Source of the DNA: an uncultured Clostridium sp.
Lineage (GTDB): Bacteria; Bacillota; Clostridia; Clostridiales; Clostridiaceae
Direction of reading: 5' to 3'
DNA: 37,042 bases
NCBI RefSeq assembly: GCF_900769625.1
Contig: NZ_CAAGHK010000077.1
Coordinates: 1 to 37,042, forward strand
Both the position numbers and the translations under genes were made by a program. Positions 9,101 to 17,397 of this stretch are shown piece by piece. The first letter of the stretch is position 1; each line of letters begins with the position of its first letter. The notes under the pieces were generated by a model. That model had not been told where the DNA came from and ran no database searches. It saw only the letters and a program-made list of their open reading frames with translations.

Positions 9101-9618
9101 AGGTTGTACCGGGAGCAGTTCTGTACTTTAAAGTTGATGATCCTATAATAAAGAGTAAGAAGGAAATGACTATAGAAGAGATTGAAACTGAAGTATTAGA
9201 TGAACTTAAGCTTAAGGGACTTGTGCTTAAAGATGCAAAGGTAGTTAAGGCTATGGATAGAGATATTGAAGGATATTCTTTAGTTATACCGGCAGCTTTT
9301 AAGAAGGATGGAGAATTTAAATCTACAAGTGATGTAGTAACTGAAGAGGAATTTACCTTATTAAGAGAGTACGTAAATAAAAAGATGATTTCTTTATGTG
9401 AGGATATGCTATGTGGAGATGTTAAAATCGAACCTACAAAGCAGGCCAACAGAAGTTATTGCGAATATTGTGATTTCTCATCTATATGTCAGTTTGATAC
9501 AAGTATAAAAGATAATAAATATAAAGTGATAAATAAAAAATCAAAAACTGAAATCTGGGATAATATCAGGAGGGAAATTAAGGCTGATGAAGATGAAGAA
9601 GTACAGAAATCAGAATAA
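6130..9618 (+). CDS. addB: ATP-dependent helicase/deoxyribonuclease subunit AddB
   Basis: AddB (1162 residues, normal length) pairs with AddA to unwind and resect double-strand breaks for recombination, the Firmicute counterpart of RecBCD. Visible features are the N-terminal Walker A GRAGTGKST (about residues 8-16), a C-terminal RecB-type nuclease site with D952-Y-K954, and the four cysteines of the structural [4Fe-4S] cluster, C792 and C1111/C1114/C1120. These spacings agree with Bacillus AddB. The ribosome site is AAAGGTGAGGG. addA follows after 44 bases. Confidence 0.97.
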   Translation: MSIRFIYGRAGTGKSTWCINCIKDSIAKGENNKLILIVPEQYTFNTENRILKSIGEPALLRTQVLSFKKMAHEVFEECGGRVKEIIKESGRNMLIHKVLNDKIESLEYFRKISREQGFYEIVSDVISEFKKYSVNIDALRDMEESIQEPELYNKIKELAVIYEAFNEEMNDGYIDGDDELTLLSRKLLENDIYAGSEVWIDEFSTFTPQQLEIIRLLAKRCTRVNITLCVDYRNESKENQDVTDVFNTVKNTENKILKIMKENNISYEKPIDLNNPKGDKKINRFVNSPELEHIEKYFFTYPFNSFKERCDKVKLYKANNIYDEIERVAKSISTLIRSGKYRYKDISVVCRNIDDYEKITSVIFNDYNIPYFLDKKIQLLDNPLIILITSAFEILFKDWSYESVFKYLKTGLTGMEKSNIDILENFVLEYGIKGYKWSTDNEIVGENWIKDSEGHVSDENNVVAEIMEEVRRPLLIFHKKIKGKHKVSYICKAIYEFLIDIDAFSKIDQWIEKFDEIGLEDKVREYSQVEEIVIDILDQAVDVMGDKELDSYDFFKILNSGFTNEEIGVIPVALDQVNIGDVARIKGRDVKVLYIVGINDGVLPSSKKDEGILSDNDRNILSEMGVDLATTTRNKVFEEQFLLYTALTISSDYLMLSYPMADFEGKSLRPSIVIPRIKKILPNLVEESALYDLSGKRDNLDKVVSPIPTFNDLILAMRKSCDEEEVEDYWREVYKWFKEDEEYEYKVKNIFKGLDYSNLKNMVNRSNLRKLYANDDGKLMFSVSRLEKYAECPFSYFVQYGLKAKNRKIYEFTPPDLGSFVHDILDLFTNKVKKEGILWSELNNEKCKSMVSELIDMRLNEQTNSILNSSKRFKYLSQRFKRVISKSVTVMAEQIGKGQFEVFKTEFNFGDYKSGEAVMLNLADDEKVYLQGRIDRIDTLELDGQTYVRIIDYKTGAKKFDLNELYYGLQMQLLVYLDAIIKNSKYILEKQVVPGAVLYFKVDDPIIKSKKEMTIEEIETEVLDELKLKGLVLKDAKVVKAMDRDIEGYSLVIPAAFKKDGEFKSTSDVVTEEEFTLLREYVNKKMISLCEDMLCGDVKIEPTKQANRSYCEYCDFSSICQFDTSIKDNKYKVINKKSKTEIWDNIRREIKADEDEEVQKSE

Positions 9619-9662
9619 ATGTAAGAGATGTTATGCGGATAGAATGAGAGGAGATGTTGTAA

Positions 9663-12600
9663 ATGGGTGAAACAAAATGGACGGATGAGCAGCTTAGTGC
9701 AATTGAAACTAGAAACTGTAATCTTCTTGTTGCAGCAGCAGCAGGTTCAGGAAAAACAGCAGTATTAGTAGAAAGAATAATAAGAATCATAACCAATGAA
9801 TATAATCCAGTTGACATAGATAAATTGCTGGTTGTTACCTTTACAAATGCAGCAGCTGCTGAAATGAGGGAAAGAATAGCTGCTGCTATATCAAAGGCAT
9901 TAGATAAGGAACCTACATCCAAAAATCTTCAGAAGCAGCTTACATTGTTAAACAGAGCAAATATAACAACCATGCATTCATTCTGTCTTGATGTAATAAA
10001 GAATAATTTCCACAAAATTGACCTTGATCCTTCATTCAGAATTGGTGATACTACTGAAGGTATATTAATTAAGGATGAAGTTATAGATGAGTTATTTGAA
10101 GAAAAATATGATGAAGAAGACAGTGAGTTTACAAAATTAGTTGAAGCTTTCAGTACATATAAAAATGATGACAATCTGAAAGAACTTATCTTAGATATGT
10201 ATAATTTCACTATGTCTGGCCCATGGCCTGAGAAATGGCTCACAGAAAGTGCAGAGGCATTTAACATAAGTACTCAGGAAGAATTGAATAATAGTGCATG
10301 GGTACAGGTTCTGAAAGAAAGCATAAGTGTTGAGCTTGAAGGTTACATTAAGATGCTTCATAAAGCTGTTGCTATTATTAATCAGACAGATGGACTTGAA
10401 CCATATTTTGATACATTTTCAAACGAATTATATTCTATAGAAAAAGCTTATGAATCAATAGATTCAGGTCTTGATGAGATTTATACAGCATTATGTGCAA
10501 TATCATTTGGAAGGCTTAAATCAATAAAGAAGGATAAAGTTTCGGACGAGAATGCTCAGAATACAGTAAAAAGTATAAGAGATGATATCAAAAAGAAAAT
10601 ATCTGATTTAATAAATAATACTTTTTCAGTAACTCCAGAGGAAATGCTGATAAATATTAAAGGGGCATATCCCAATATTAAAAAATTAACAGAACTTGTT
10701 CTAGAATTCAGTGAAAAATTCAGCAGGAAGAAAAAAGAAAAAAATATTCTTGATTTTAATGACCTTGAACATTTATGCTTAAAAATTCTGAGCGATACAG
10801 ATGGAGAGGGTAATATCGTTCCTTCTAAAACTGCAATGGAATTTAAGAGTTTATTTGATGAAGTTCTTGTTGATGAATACCAGGATTCAAATAATGTCCA
10901 GGAAACAATAATAGGTCTTGTTTCAAGACGAAATGATGAATTTCCTAATGTTTTTATGGTTGGAGATGTAAAGCAGAGTATATATAGATTCAGACAGGCA
11001 AAACCAGAGCTTTTTATAGATAAATATACTAAATATACTTCAAATGAAGGTGATAGCAATAGGAAAATTCAGCTGTATAAGAATTTTAGAAGTCGTAAGG
11101 AAGTAATAGATGGTGTTAACTATATCTTTAAAGAGATAATGTCTGAGACTGTCGGAGAACTTGAATATAACGATGATGAGGCTTTAAATTTAGGTGCATC
11201 ATATAAAGAATCTGATGATGATCAGGTAATTCTTGGCGGCCCTGTTGAAGTAAACATAATAGATAAACATTCTGAAGAAGGCAGTTCGGACAAGAATGAA
11301 GAGGATTCAGAAAAAGAAGAACTTGAAGGGGTTAATCTTGAAGGGAGAATCGTTGCTAAAAGAATTAAAGAATTAATGTCCAATAGTGATGATAAGAGAT
11401 TTAAAGTCTTAGATAAAGAAACAGGCGAATACAGGCCTGTTAAGTATAAGGACATAGTAATTCTCCTAAGAGCAACAAAAAACTGGTCAGAGAGTCTTTT
11501 AGATGAGCTTGGCAGTGAAGGGATTCCAGCATATGCTGACACAGGTTCAGGATATTTTGAATCCATTGAAATAAGAACGATAATGTCATTATTGAGAGTA
11601 ATAGATAATCCTATGCAGGATGTACCGGTTATCGCAGTGTTAAAGTCACCGATAATGGGATTTTCAGCACAGGATTTAAGCGATATAAAGCTTAGGGAAA
11701 AAGAAAGTTATTTCTATGAAAATATAATTAGTATTGCTGAACATTCTAATGCTGATATTCCACAGGAGCTTATTAGCAAATGTAGAAAGTTCCTTGATAA
11801 GCTTGAAATATGGAGAGAAAAGGCTATGTATATGCCTATTGATGAGTTTATATGGTATTTATACATGGATACAGCTTATTACGGATATGTAGGTGCTATG
11901 CCTAATGGTGTGCTCAGACAAGCAAATTTAAAAATATTATTCCAGAGAGCAAAACAATTTGAACAGACCAGTTTTAAGGGATTATTTAATTTTATTAACT
12001 TTATAAATAAGCTTACAAAGTCTTCAGGTGATATGGGAAGTGCCAAAATACTCGGTGAAAATGAAGATGTTGTACGAATCATGAGTATCCATAAGAGTAA
12101 GGGATTAGAATTCCCAGTTGTATTTTTATGTGGAACAGGAAAACAATTTAACTTAATGGATTTAAATAAAAATGTTTTGTATCATGATGAACTTGGATTT
12201 GGTCCAGATTATGTTAATCTTGAAAAAAGATTCAGCATAGGAACAATAGCAAAAGAAGCAATTAAGAAAAAAATGAAACTTGAAACTTTATCAGAAGAAG
12301 CAAGAATATTATATGTTGCCTGCACAAGAGCTAAAGAAAAGCTTATAATAACTGGAACCGTTAATGACATGCAGAAGAACATAGAGAGATGGATGGCGGC
12401 AGCTTTTTTAGATAAGCAGGTTATATTACCTTCAGAGGTACTAAAGGGAAAATCATATTTAGATTGGATAGGAATGGCCTTATGTCAGCACAATGATGGA
12501 AGTATCCTTAGGGAAAGTATAACAGTAAATAATGAAATTTTTAAAGATGATGATTCTAAATGGGATATTAAGTTATGGAATAGAAATGATGTAGTAGGAA

Positions 12601-13409
12601 ATGATGCAGAAGATGAATTAGAGGAAGAAAAGGAACATAAGTCAGAAATCCTGGAAGAAGAGTATGATGAAGAGGTCTATAAAGAAGTTGATAAGAGGCT
12701 TTCATATGAATATCCATTAAAAGAATCAACAATATTAAAGAGTAATGTATCAGTTTCTGATTTAAAGAAAAGAAATGCTGAATTAATCGAACCGCTAGTT
12801 CAGTCGATAGCTATAAGTGAAACTGAAAAGAAGAAACAGACAATCACACCAAAATTTCTTCAGGAAGAAAAGGGATTAACAGCTGCTGAAAAAGGTACAG
12901 CAGTGCACTTTGTAATGAAAAAAATTGATCTTGATAAGGTATCATCCGTGGATGAAATTAAAGAACAGATTCAATATCTATATGATAATGAATTTATTTT
13001 AGAAGAAGAAATGAAGGCTGTAAATCCATATAAAATTTTAAGTTTCTTCAAGAGTGATTTAGGAAAAATGATGATTGAAAACCATAAAAATGGAGAAAAA
13101 GTATACAGAGAACTACCTTTTTATACTGAAATAAGTAGTCTTGATATAAATAGCGACCTTGACCGCAAATACGAAAGTGAAAAAGTCAGGTTACAGGGGA
13201 TTATAGATTGTTTCTTTGAGTACAATGGAGAAAATATATTGATTGATTATAAGACAGATTATGTTTCAAAAGATAATGAAGAAGAGCTCAATGAAAAGTA
13301 TTTGAAACAGCTTGATTATTATAGTGATGCGTTATTTAAGATAACAGGCAGAAAAGTATCTAAGAGATATTTATATTCATTTTATCTTGAAAAAGTGATT
13401 GAAATATAG
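9663..13409 (+). CDS. addA: ATP-dependent helicase/nuclease subunit AddA
   Basis: AddA (1248 residues) is the UvrD/Rep-type 3'-5' helicase and second nuclease of AddAB. The Walker A motif is AAAGSGKT with K31. The Walker B region reads VLVDEYQDSN, and helicase motif VI lies around LYVACTRAKEKL. A C-terminal nuclease motif IDYKTDY has D1195 and K1197. Two very acidic linkers stand out, one around residues 535-560 and one near 980-1015. The start follows AGGAG. The AddAB pair is complete, with all nuclease and ATPase residues I can check intact. Confidence 0.97.
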   Translation: MGETKWTDEQLSAIETRNCNLLVAAAAGSGKTAVLVERIIRIITNEYNPVDIDKLLVVTFTNAAAAEMRERIAAAISKALDKEPTSKNLQKQLTLLNRANITTMHSFCLDVIKNNFHKIDLDPSFRIGDTTEGILIKDEVIDELFEEKYDEEDSEFTKLVEAFSTYKNDDNLKELILDMYNFTMSGPWPEKWLTESAEAFNISTQEELNNSAWVQVLKESISVELEGYIKMLHKAVAIINQTDGLEPYFDTFSNELYSIEKAYESIDSGLDEIYTALCAISFGRLKSIKKDKVSDENAQNTVKSIRDDIKKKISDLINNTFSVTPEEMLINIKGAYPNIKKLTELVLEFSEKFSRKKKEKNILDFNDLEHLCLKILSDTDGEGNIVPSKTAMEFKSLFDEVLVDEYQDSNNVQETIIGLVSRRNDEFPNVFMVGDVKQSIYRFRQAKPELFIDKYTKYTSNEGDSNRKIQLYKNFRSRKEVIDGVNYIFKEIMSETVGELEYNDDEALNLGASYKESDDDQVILGGPVEVNIIDKHSEEGSSDKNEEDSEKEELEGVNLEGRIVAKRIKELMSNSDDKRFKVLDKETGEYRPVKYKDIVILLRATKNWSESLLDELGSEGIPAYADTGSGYFESIEIRTIMSLLRVIDNPMQDVPVIAVLKSPIMGFSAQDLSDIKLREKESYFYENIISIAEHSNADIPQELISKCRKFLDKLEIWREKAMYMPIDEFIWYLYMDTAYYGYVGAMPNGVLRQANLKILFQRAKQFEQTSFKGLFNFINFINKLTKSSGDMGSAKILGENEDVVRIMSIHKSKGLEFPVVFLCGTGKQFNLMDLNKNVLYHDELGFGPDYVNLEKRFSIGTIAKEAIKKKMKLETLSEEARILYVACTRAKEKLIITGTVNDMQKNIERWMAAAFLDKQVILPSEVLKGKSYLDWIGMALCQHNDGSILRESITVNNEIFKDDDSKWDIKLWNRNDVVGNDAEDELEEEKEHKSEILEEEYDEEVYKEVDKRLSYEYPLKESTILKSNVSVSDLKKRNAELIEPLVQSIAISETEKKKQTITPKFLQEEKGLTAAEKGTAVHFVMKKIDLDKVSSVDEIKEQIQYLYDNEFILEEEMKAVNPYKILSFFKSDLGKMMIENHKNGEKVYRELPFYTEISSLDINSDLDRKYESEKVRLQGIIDCFFEYNGENILIDYKTDYVSKDNEEELNEKYLKQLDYYSDALFKITGRKVSKRYLYSFYLEKVIEI

Positions 13410-13426
13410 AAAATAAGGTTCTAATG

Positions 13427-13477
13427 ACGTACTGGTTGTTTTATAAAATAAGATAATTAGTACGTTGTTATTTTATG
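13427..13477 (+). terminator. Strong hairpin terminator of addBA
   Basis: Bases 13427-13465 fold end to end into an 18-bp stem with an AAA loop. The outer pairs are ACGTACT/AGTACGT. Four inner pairs are G-U only when read as plus-strand RNA; on the minus strand they become C-A mismatches. A T-rich tail TGTTATTTTATG follows. The strand bias supports a role at the end of the addBA transcript. Confidence 0.7.
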
Positions 13478-13497
13478 TAAAATTATGCTGTTAAAGA

Positions 13498-13552
13498 CTA
13501 TAAATTTCTCATATTAAAAAAAGTACGAAGAATATATATGAGAAATTTATAG
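13498..13552. repeat. 17-bp inverted repeat between addA and the L,D-transpeptidase gene
   Basis: The arms 13498-13514 and 13536-13552 (CTATAAATTTCTCATAT and its complement) are perfect, with a 21-base loop. It lies 6 bases past the end of the minus-strand gene. It may end that gene's transcript, but there is no clear T-run on that strand. Confidence 0.55.
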
Positions 13553-13558
13553 CAAAAT

Positions 13559-14743
13559 CTATTTAATAATTACTTTGCTTCCTTTTGGAATATTATTATA
13601 TATCCATTTGGAATCAGAGATAGAAAGTCTTATACAGCCATGTGATGCCGGCTCATTTAAAGTATAATCAACAACAGTAGTTTTATCTCTGTCAAAAGGG
13701 ACTGAGTGAAATAGTATATCTCCTATTATCTGAGTCCAGTACTTACCCCCTTGATTATATTTATTAGAAAAGAACCAGTCTCCTTTTTCAAGAGTAGTAA
13801 AAGAACCAGTAGGAGTTTCTTCACCAGAAATACCTGTTGCACAGGGGCAGGTTTTAATCAAGGACCATTCATCTTTACTGCCCTTATATATATATGTTTT
13901 CTGGTTATTTAAATCAACATTAATAAGGTACTGAGTATTACTCTGAATGCTTAAAGAGTTTATGTTATCTGGAGTTATGTCGCTTGTTAGAGCAAGTGAT
14001 GACGCTTCAACAATTTCAGAGTTTTTATCAAAGTAGTCCTGTTGTCTTTTTTTAATTTCAGATATTTTACTTTCTACATCAACATCATTTTTTATCAGTG
14101 AACTATTTTCATCTAATATTGATATAGCTTTAATGTAATAATCATTATCTGATAATTCATCACAGTAATTAAAGATATTCTGTTTTATACTGTCACGTGA
14201 TTTGTTCATATATTTTAATGATGAACTATAATTTATGTCTAATGAAGAAACTTTTTCAAAATATGAAACTGCTTCTGTATAATCATTTTTAGAGAAGTAC
14301 TTTATACCATTATTGTAATTTTCAATAGAGTCTTTTAAAAAATCTGATGAAGATGCTATATTTGATATTTCATCAGCTGATTCAATATTATATCTGTTTA
14401 TTTCATTAAGTTCCCATAATATATTCTTATCATCAGTACTTTTATCCTTTATTTCGCTGGAAAGCTTTGAAAGTTCAGAATCAAAGAAAACTTTTAAGTC
14501 ATTTTTAAGCTTTAATGATTTAATTGGATTATAGGTCTCATGAGTAAGAAGCAGATTATTTGCTTCAGCATAATTATAGTCTGTAAAATAATTCTTAAAG
14601 GTCATAAAAAGTTTGTTATATCTGTAATTCTGCCATAAGCTGAATAAACAAATAACCGATATCATTATTAAAATATATATTAATTTATTATTTTTTTTTC
14701 TTTTAATTTTAGTAATAAAATTAAAATAACTTATTTCTTTCAA
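13559..14743 (-). CDS. Membrane-anchored L,D-transpeptidase (YkuD domain)
   Basis: The 394-residue protein has a basic N-terminus, one membrane anchor (about residues 21-37), a long helical stalk with repeat-like segments (about 45-240) and a C-terminal YkuD domain. The active-site block has H346 (HSVPFD) and the signature SHGCIRL with H368 and C370. Such enzymes act outside the membrane and make 3-3 cross-links in peptidoglycan or attach proteins to it. The start is a TTG at 14743, chosen because AGGAGG lies 7 bases upstream and no better ATG is near. The helical part may be TPR-like (inference from its YAEA and YTEAVSYFEKV repeats). Confidence 0.9.
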   Translation of the reverse strand: MKEISYFNFITKIKRKKNNKLIYILIMISVICLFSLWQNYRYNKLFMTFKNYFTDYNYAEANNLLLTHETYNPIKSLKLKNDLKVFFDSELSKLSSEIKDKSTDDKNILWELNEINRYNIESADEISNIASSSDFLKDSIENYNNGIKYFSKNDYTEAVSYFEKVSSLDINYSSSLKYMNKSRDSIKQNIFNYCDELSDNDYYIKAISILDENSSLIKNDVDVESKISEIKKRQQDYFDKNSEIVEASSLALTSDITPDNINSLSIQSNTQYLINVDLNNQKTYIYKGSKDEWSLIKTCPCATGISGEETPTGSFTTLEKGDWFFSNKYNQGGKYWTQIIGDILFHSVPFDRDKTTVVDYTLNEPASHGCIRLSISDSKWIYNNIPKGSKVIIK

Positions 14744-14893
14744 AATAATACCTCCTAAGTCTGTATATATACGTCAAGTAAGAATATTTAAAATATAATA
14801 AAATATACTTAAAAGAGTATAGTTTAAACTTTTATCTATAATATTAACAATAAAAGCAAATAATAAACCTTGATATTTCAAGTATTTTGAATA

Positions 14894-14902
14894 TGTTATA
14901 AT
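14894..14902 (+). promoter_or_regulatory. Extended -10 promoter of the DUF1189 gene
   Basis: TGTTATAAT is an extended -10 element (TGn plus TATAAT) 46 bases before the start. -35 candidates are poor. The intergenic region also serves the divergent transpeptidase gene, whose promoter I could not fix. Confidence 0.45.
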
Positions 14903-14948
14903 ATAGAAAATGATATTGTTTAACTAAAGAACATTATTGGAGGATAAA

Positions 14949-15752
14949 ATGAAGGGTAAAACTGGTTTTTTTAAAATATTTATAACTTCTATCTATGATA
15001 TAAATGTATTTTCACAATATGCAAAAGAAGGAATAATAAAGGCAGTTACATATATTTTAATTGTCTGTACTTGTATAGGACTGGTAAAAGGCAGTATTTT
15101 GGGATATAAGCTTAATTCCAGTATAAAATCTATTACAAGATACCTACAGACTAATGGGAAAAACACATATATAATAAAAGATGGATTACTTATATTAGAC
15201 TCCAATATAGCAGATGTTGATAGAAATGTTTATTTAGATAATGAGAAAGCGATTGACGAAGATTTAGATTTCAATGAAATATTTAACGAGAAACAGGCAG
15301 AACTTTTAATATTAAAGGATGGAATTGAGTTTAATAATTATGGAAGTATATATGCATTAAATTACAGTGATATATTTAAAGGCGATAATGTAAAATCAGA
15401 TACTATAATTAATACAGCTGATTCATTTTCTTTTGTAATTATGGGAGCAGTTATACTGATAAATATAATTGAAATAGTAAAGGATTTGATTTTTAATTAT
15501 CTGCTGATTGTAACAGGAGCATTATTGGTGTCTATTTTTATGAAGATGTTTGTAAAATATAAAGCACTATGGTCATTAGTTATCTATGCTTCTACAATGC
15601 CGTTGATTATTCTAACAATACTTAATATTTTAAAGCCTAATATTAATTTTGATTTTACATTTATAGGAGGCACTCTGACTTATGTCATACTAACACTTAA
15701 ACATATAAAGAATGATATAATACAGAGACTTAGCAACAAAAATATTAATTAG
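14949..15752 (+). CDS. DUF1189 family membrane protein
   Basis: The 267-residue integral membrane protein opens with GFFKIFITSIYDINVFSQYA, typical of DUF1189. It has a hydrophobic segment near residue 33-50, a soluble extracellular-like section (about 55-155) and three or four further membrane segments (about 160-255). The family's function is unknown. I choose ATG 14949 because GGAGG (14939-14943) precedes it by 5 bases. An in-frame TTG at 14937 overlaps that site. The gene ends in a shared terminator facing the symporter gene. Confidence 0.75.
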   Translation: MKGKTGFFKIFITSIYDINVFSQYAKEGIIKAVTYILIVCTCIGLVKGSILGYKLNSSIKSITRYLQTNGKNTYIIKDGLLILDSNIADVDRNVYLDNEKAIDEDLDFNEIFNEKQAELLILKDGIEFNNYGSIYALNYSDIFKGDNVKSDTIINTADSFSFVIMGAVILINIIEIVKDLIFNYLLIVTGALLVSIFMKMFVKYKALWSLVIYASTMPLIILTILNILKPNINFDFTFIGGTLTYVILTLKHIKNDIIQRLSNKNIN

Positions 15753-15766
15753 TTTTTTATGAGAAT

Positions 15767-15836
15767 ATAAAAGAAAGATAGAGGGTAAAATCTAGATTTA
15801 ATACATCATGTTACTCTCTATCTTTCTTTTATATTT
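15767..15836. terminator. Bidirectional terminator between DUF1189 and symporter genes
   Basis: Arms 15767-15788 and 15811-15832 pair over 22 bases with a single G-U, and T-rich sequence flanks both sides. The 22-base loop contains a small palindrome, AAATCTAGATTT. Confidence 0.85.
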
Positions 15837-15846
15837 TAATTATAGA

Positions 15847-17067
15847 TTAGTTACGTTCTACAAGAGTAGAGTTCACATCTAAGATTTCTGAGTCTGTTTG
15901 TTGAGCAGCTTTTCTTTGAACAAAGTAATCTACTATTAATGCTAATGCACCATCACCAGTTACATTAGTGGCAGTACCGAAACTGTCTTGTGCTGAGTGA
16001 AGTGCTATCATAATTGGTTTTTCTAAATCACCAAATCCAAGCATTCCTTCAAGTAATCCTAATGCTGCCATAACCCCACCACCAGGAACACCAGGAGCTG
16101 CTACCATTGTAACACCAAGCATTAAGATGAATGGCATCATTAATCCGAATGTAGGAACCTGCCCTTTCATTAACATAACACCTATAGATGTTAACACAAG
16201 AGTTATTGTATCACCAGCTAGATGTATAGTTGCACAAAGAGGAATTACTAAATTAGCTACATCTTCTGAAACATTATTTTCTTTAGCTGAAGCTAATGTA
16301 ACAGGAATTGTTGCGGCAGATGACTGAGTACCAACTGCTGTAAGGTATGCTGGAGTCATTGTCTTTAATAATTTAAATGGATTTTCTTTTCTTAAAGCAC
16401 CAGCTATTGAATATTGACATATCAAGTATCCAATTTGTAAAGAGAAGAGTACAACATAAACACTTGCGAATGATTTTAATGTTGTAAATATCTCACCTGT
16501 TAATGTTAACTTTGCAAAAATTGATCCAATATATACTGGAACTAAAGGAATCAATATATTTGAAATAACTTTAGAAATAACTGAACTAAATTCTTCAAAA
16601 CCTTTTAAAAGTGAACTATTTTTTATTTTTGAAAGTCCGATTCCAAAAATAAAAGCAAATACTAAAGCTGACATTATGTTTAATATAGCAGGAATTTCAA
16701 TTGTAAAATAAGGATTTACATTAACATCTGAACTAGATGATAAACTTGCAGCTGTAATCATTTTTGGTAAGATTGCTGAACCTAAGAAAAATGCTGCAGT
16801 ACCTGCAATGATTGTTGATACATAAGCTAGTATTGTAGTTCCTAGTAGAACTTTTCCAGAATTTTTTCCAAGAGATGCGATTCCAGGAACTATGAACGCA
16901 ATTATTATTAATGGAATTATAAATGATAAAAAACTCCCAAATAATGCGCTGAATGTTGAAAATATTCTTACAGGAAATACTATATTTGCATTTTTACAAA
17001 CAAGTCCCAATCCGATACCTAATATAAGCGCTAAAAAAATACGTTTAATTAAAGATAAATTTTTCAA
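15847..17067 (-). CDS. Sodium:dicarboxylate (SDF/DAACS) family symporter, substrate uncertain
   Basis: The 406-residue inner-membrane transporter has the glutamate-transporter fold. The serine-rich HP1 tip reads TQSSAAT (247-253), the HP2 tip APGVPGGG (324-331) and TM8 D361...TNVTGD (367-372). Compared with GltPh, the TM7 NMDGT motif is replaced by HLAGD (282-286). The arginine that binds the acidic side chain (R397) is G364, while D394, T398, N401 and D405 equivalents are kept. It is therefore probably not an aspartate/glutamate carrier, and sodium coupling may differ. The start is TTG 17067 with a GGGGGG ribosome site 7 bases upstream. Confidence 0.85.
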   Translation of the reverse strand: MKNLSLIKRIFLALILGIGLGLVCKNANIVFPVRIFSTFSALFGSFLSFIIPLIIIAFIVPGIASLGKNSGKVLLGTTILAYVSTIIAGTAAFFLGSAILPKMITAASLSSSSDVNVNPYFTIEIPAILNIMSALVFAFIFGIGLSKIKNSSLLKGFEEFSSVISKVISNILIPLVPVYIGSIFAKLTLTGEIFTTLKSFASVYVVLFSLQIGYLICQYSIAGALRKENPFKLLKTMTPAYLTAVGTQSSAATIPVTLASAKENNVSEDVANLVIPLCATIHLAGDTITLVLTSIGVMLMKGQVPTFGLMMPFILMLGVTMVAAPGVPGGGVMAALGLLEGMLGFGDLEKPIMIALHSAQDSFGTATNVTGDGALALIVDYFVQRKAAQQTDSEILDVNSTLVERN

Positions 17068-17131
17068 ATTTATGCCCCCCTTAAATGAATGTGTACTCTA
17101 TTAAAATACATTTGTCTACCATATAGATACA

Positions 17132-17160
17132 AATATACATCACAAGATATGTTTCGTCAA
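17132..17160 (-). promoter_or_regulatory. Predicted promoter of the symporter gene
   Basis: On the minus strand, TTGACG (17160-17155) and TATATT (17137-17132) are spaced 17 bases apart, giving a leader of about 60 bases before the TTG start. Confidence 0.55.
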
Positions 17161-17326
17161 TAGTTATCTGTAAAAAGTTATTAATTTTAGTTTTACTTAT
17201 AAAAAATTAAATTCTTAATAAAGAAGTAAAAAGTATTTGTTTATATATAAATAAATTTAATTTGAAACTGTTTTGTAAATACAGTCATATATGTGTAAGA
17301 AATATAAAGTATGAAGTTATATAGAG

Positions 17327-17355
17327 TTGTTAAAAATTTGGCAATATGATATTAT
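17327..17355 (+). promoter_or_regulatory. Predicted promoter of the histidine kinase gene
   Basis: TTGTTA (17327-17332) and TATTAT (17350-17355) are spaced 17 bases apart. Transcription would start near 17362, supporting translation from ATG 17398. Bases 17161-17326 show nothing further. Confidence 0.5.
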
Positions 17356-17397
17356 GTTAATATGGTATTGGGAAAAAAAGTAAAAGGGAGAGTTATT

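Noticed and set aside
9054..9449. 131-codon minus-strand open frame inside addB
   Set aside because: It overlaps the conserved nuclease region of addB and has no ribosome site, so it is a shadow.
10556..11059. 167-codon minus-strand open frame inside addA
   Set aside because: Antisense to conserved helicase motifs, no ribosome site, and composition rich in S, F and L typical of antisense frames in AT-rich genes.
13498..13552. Inverted repeat as the border of an insertion
   Set aside because: There is no second copy, no flanking duplication, and only non-coding sequence between the arms.
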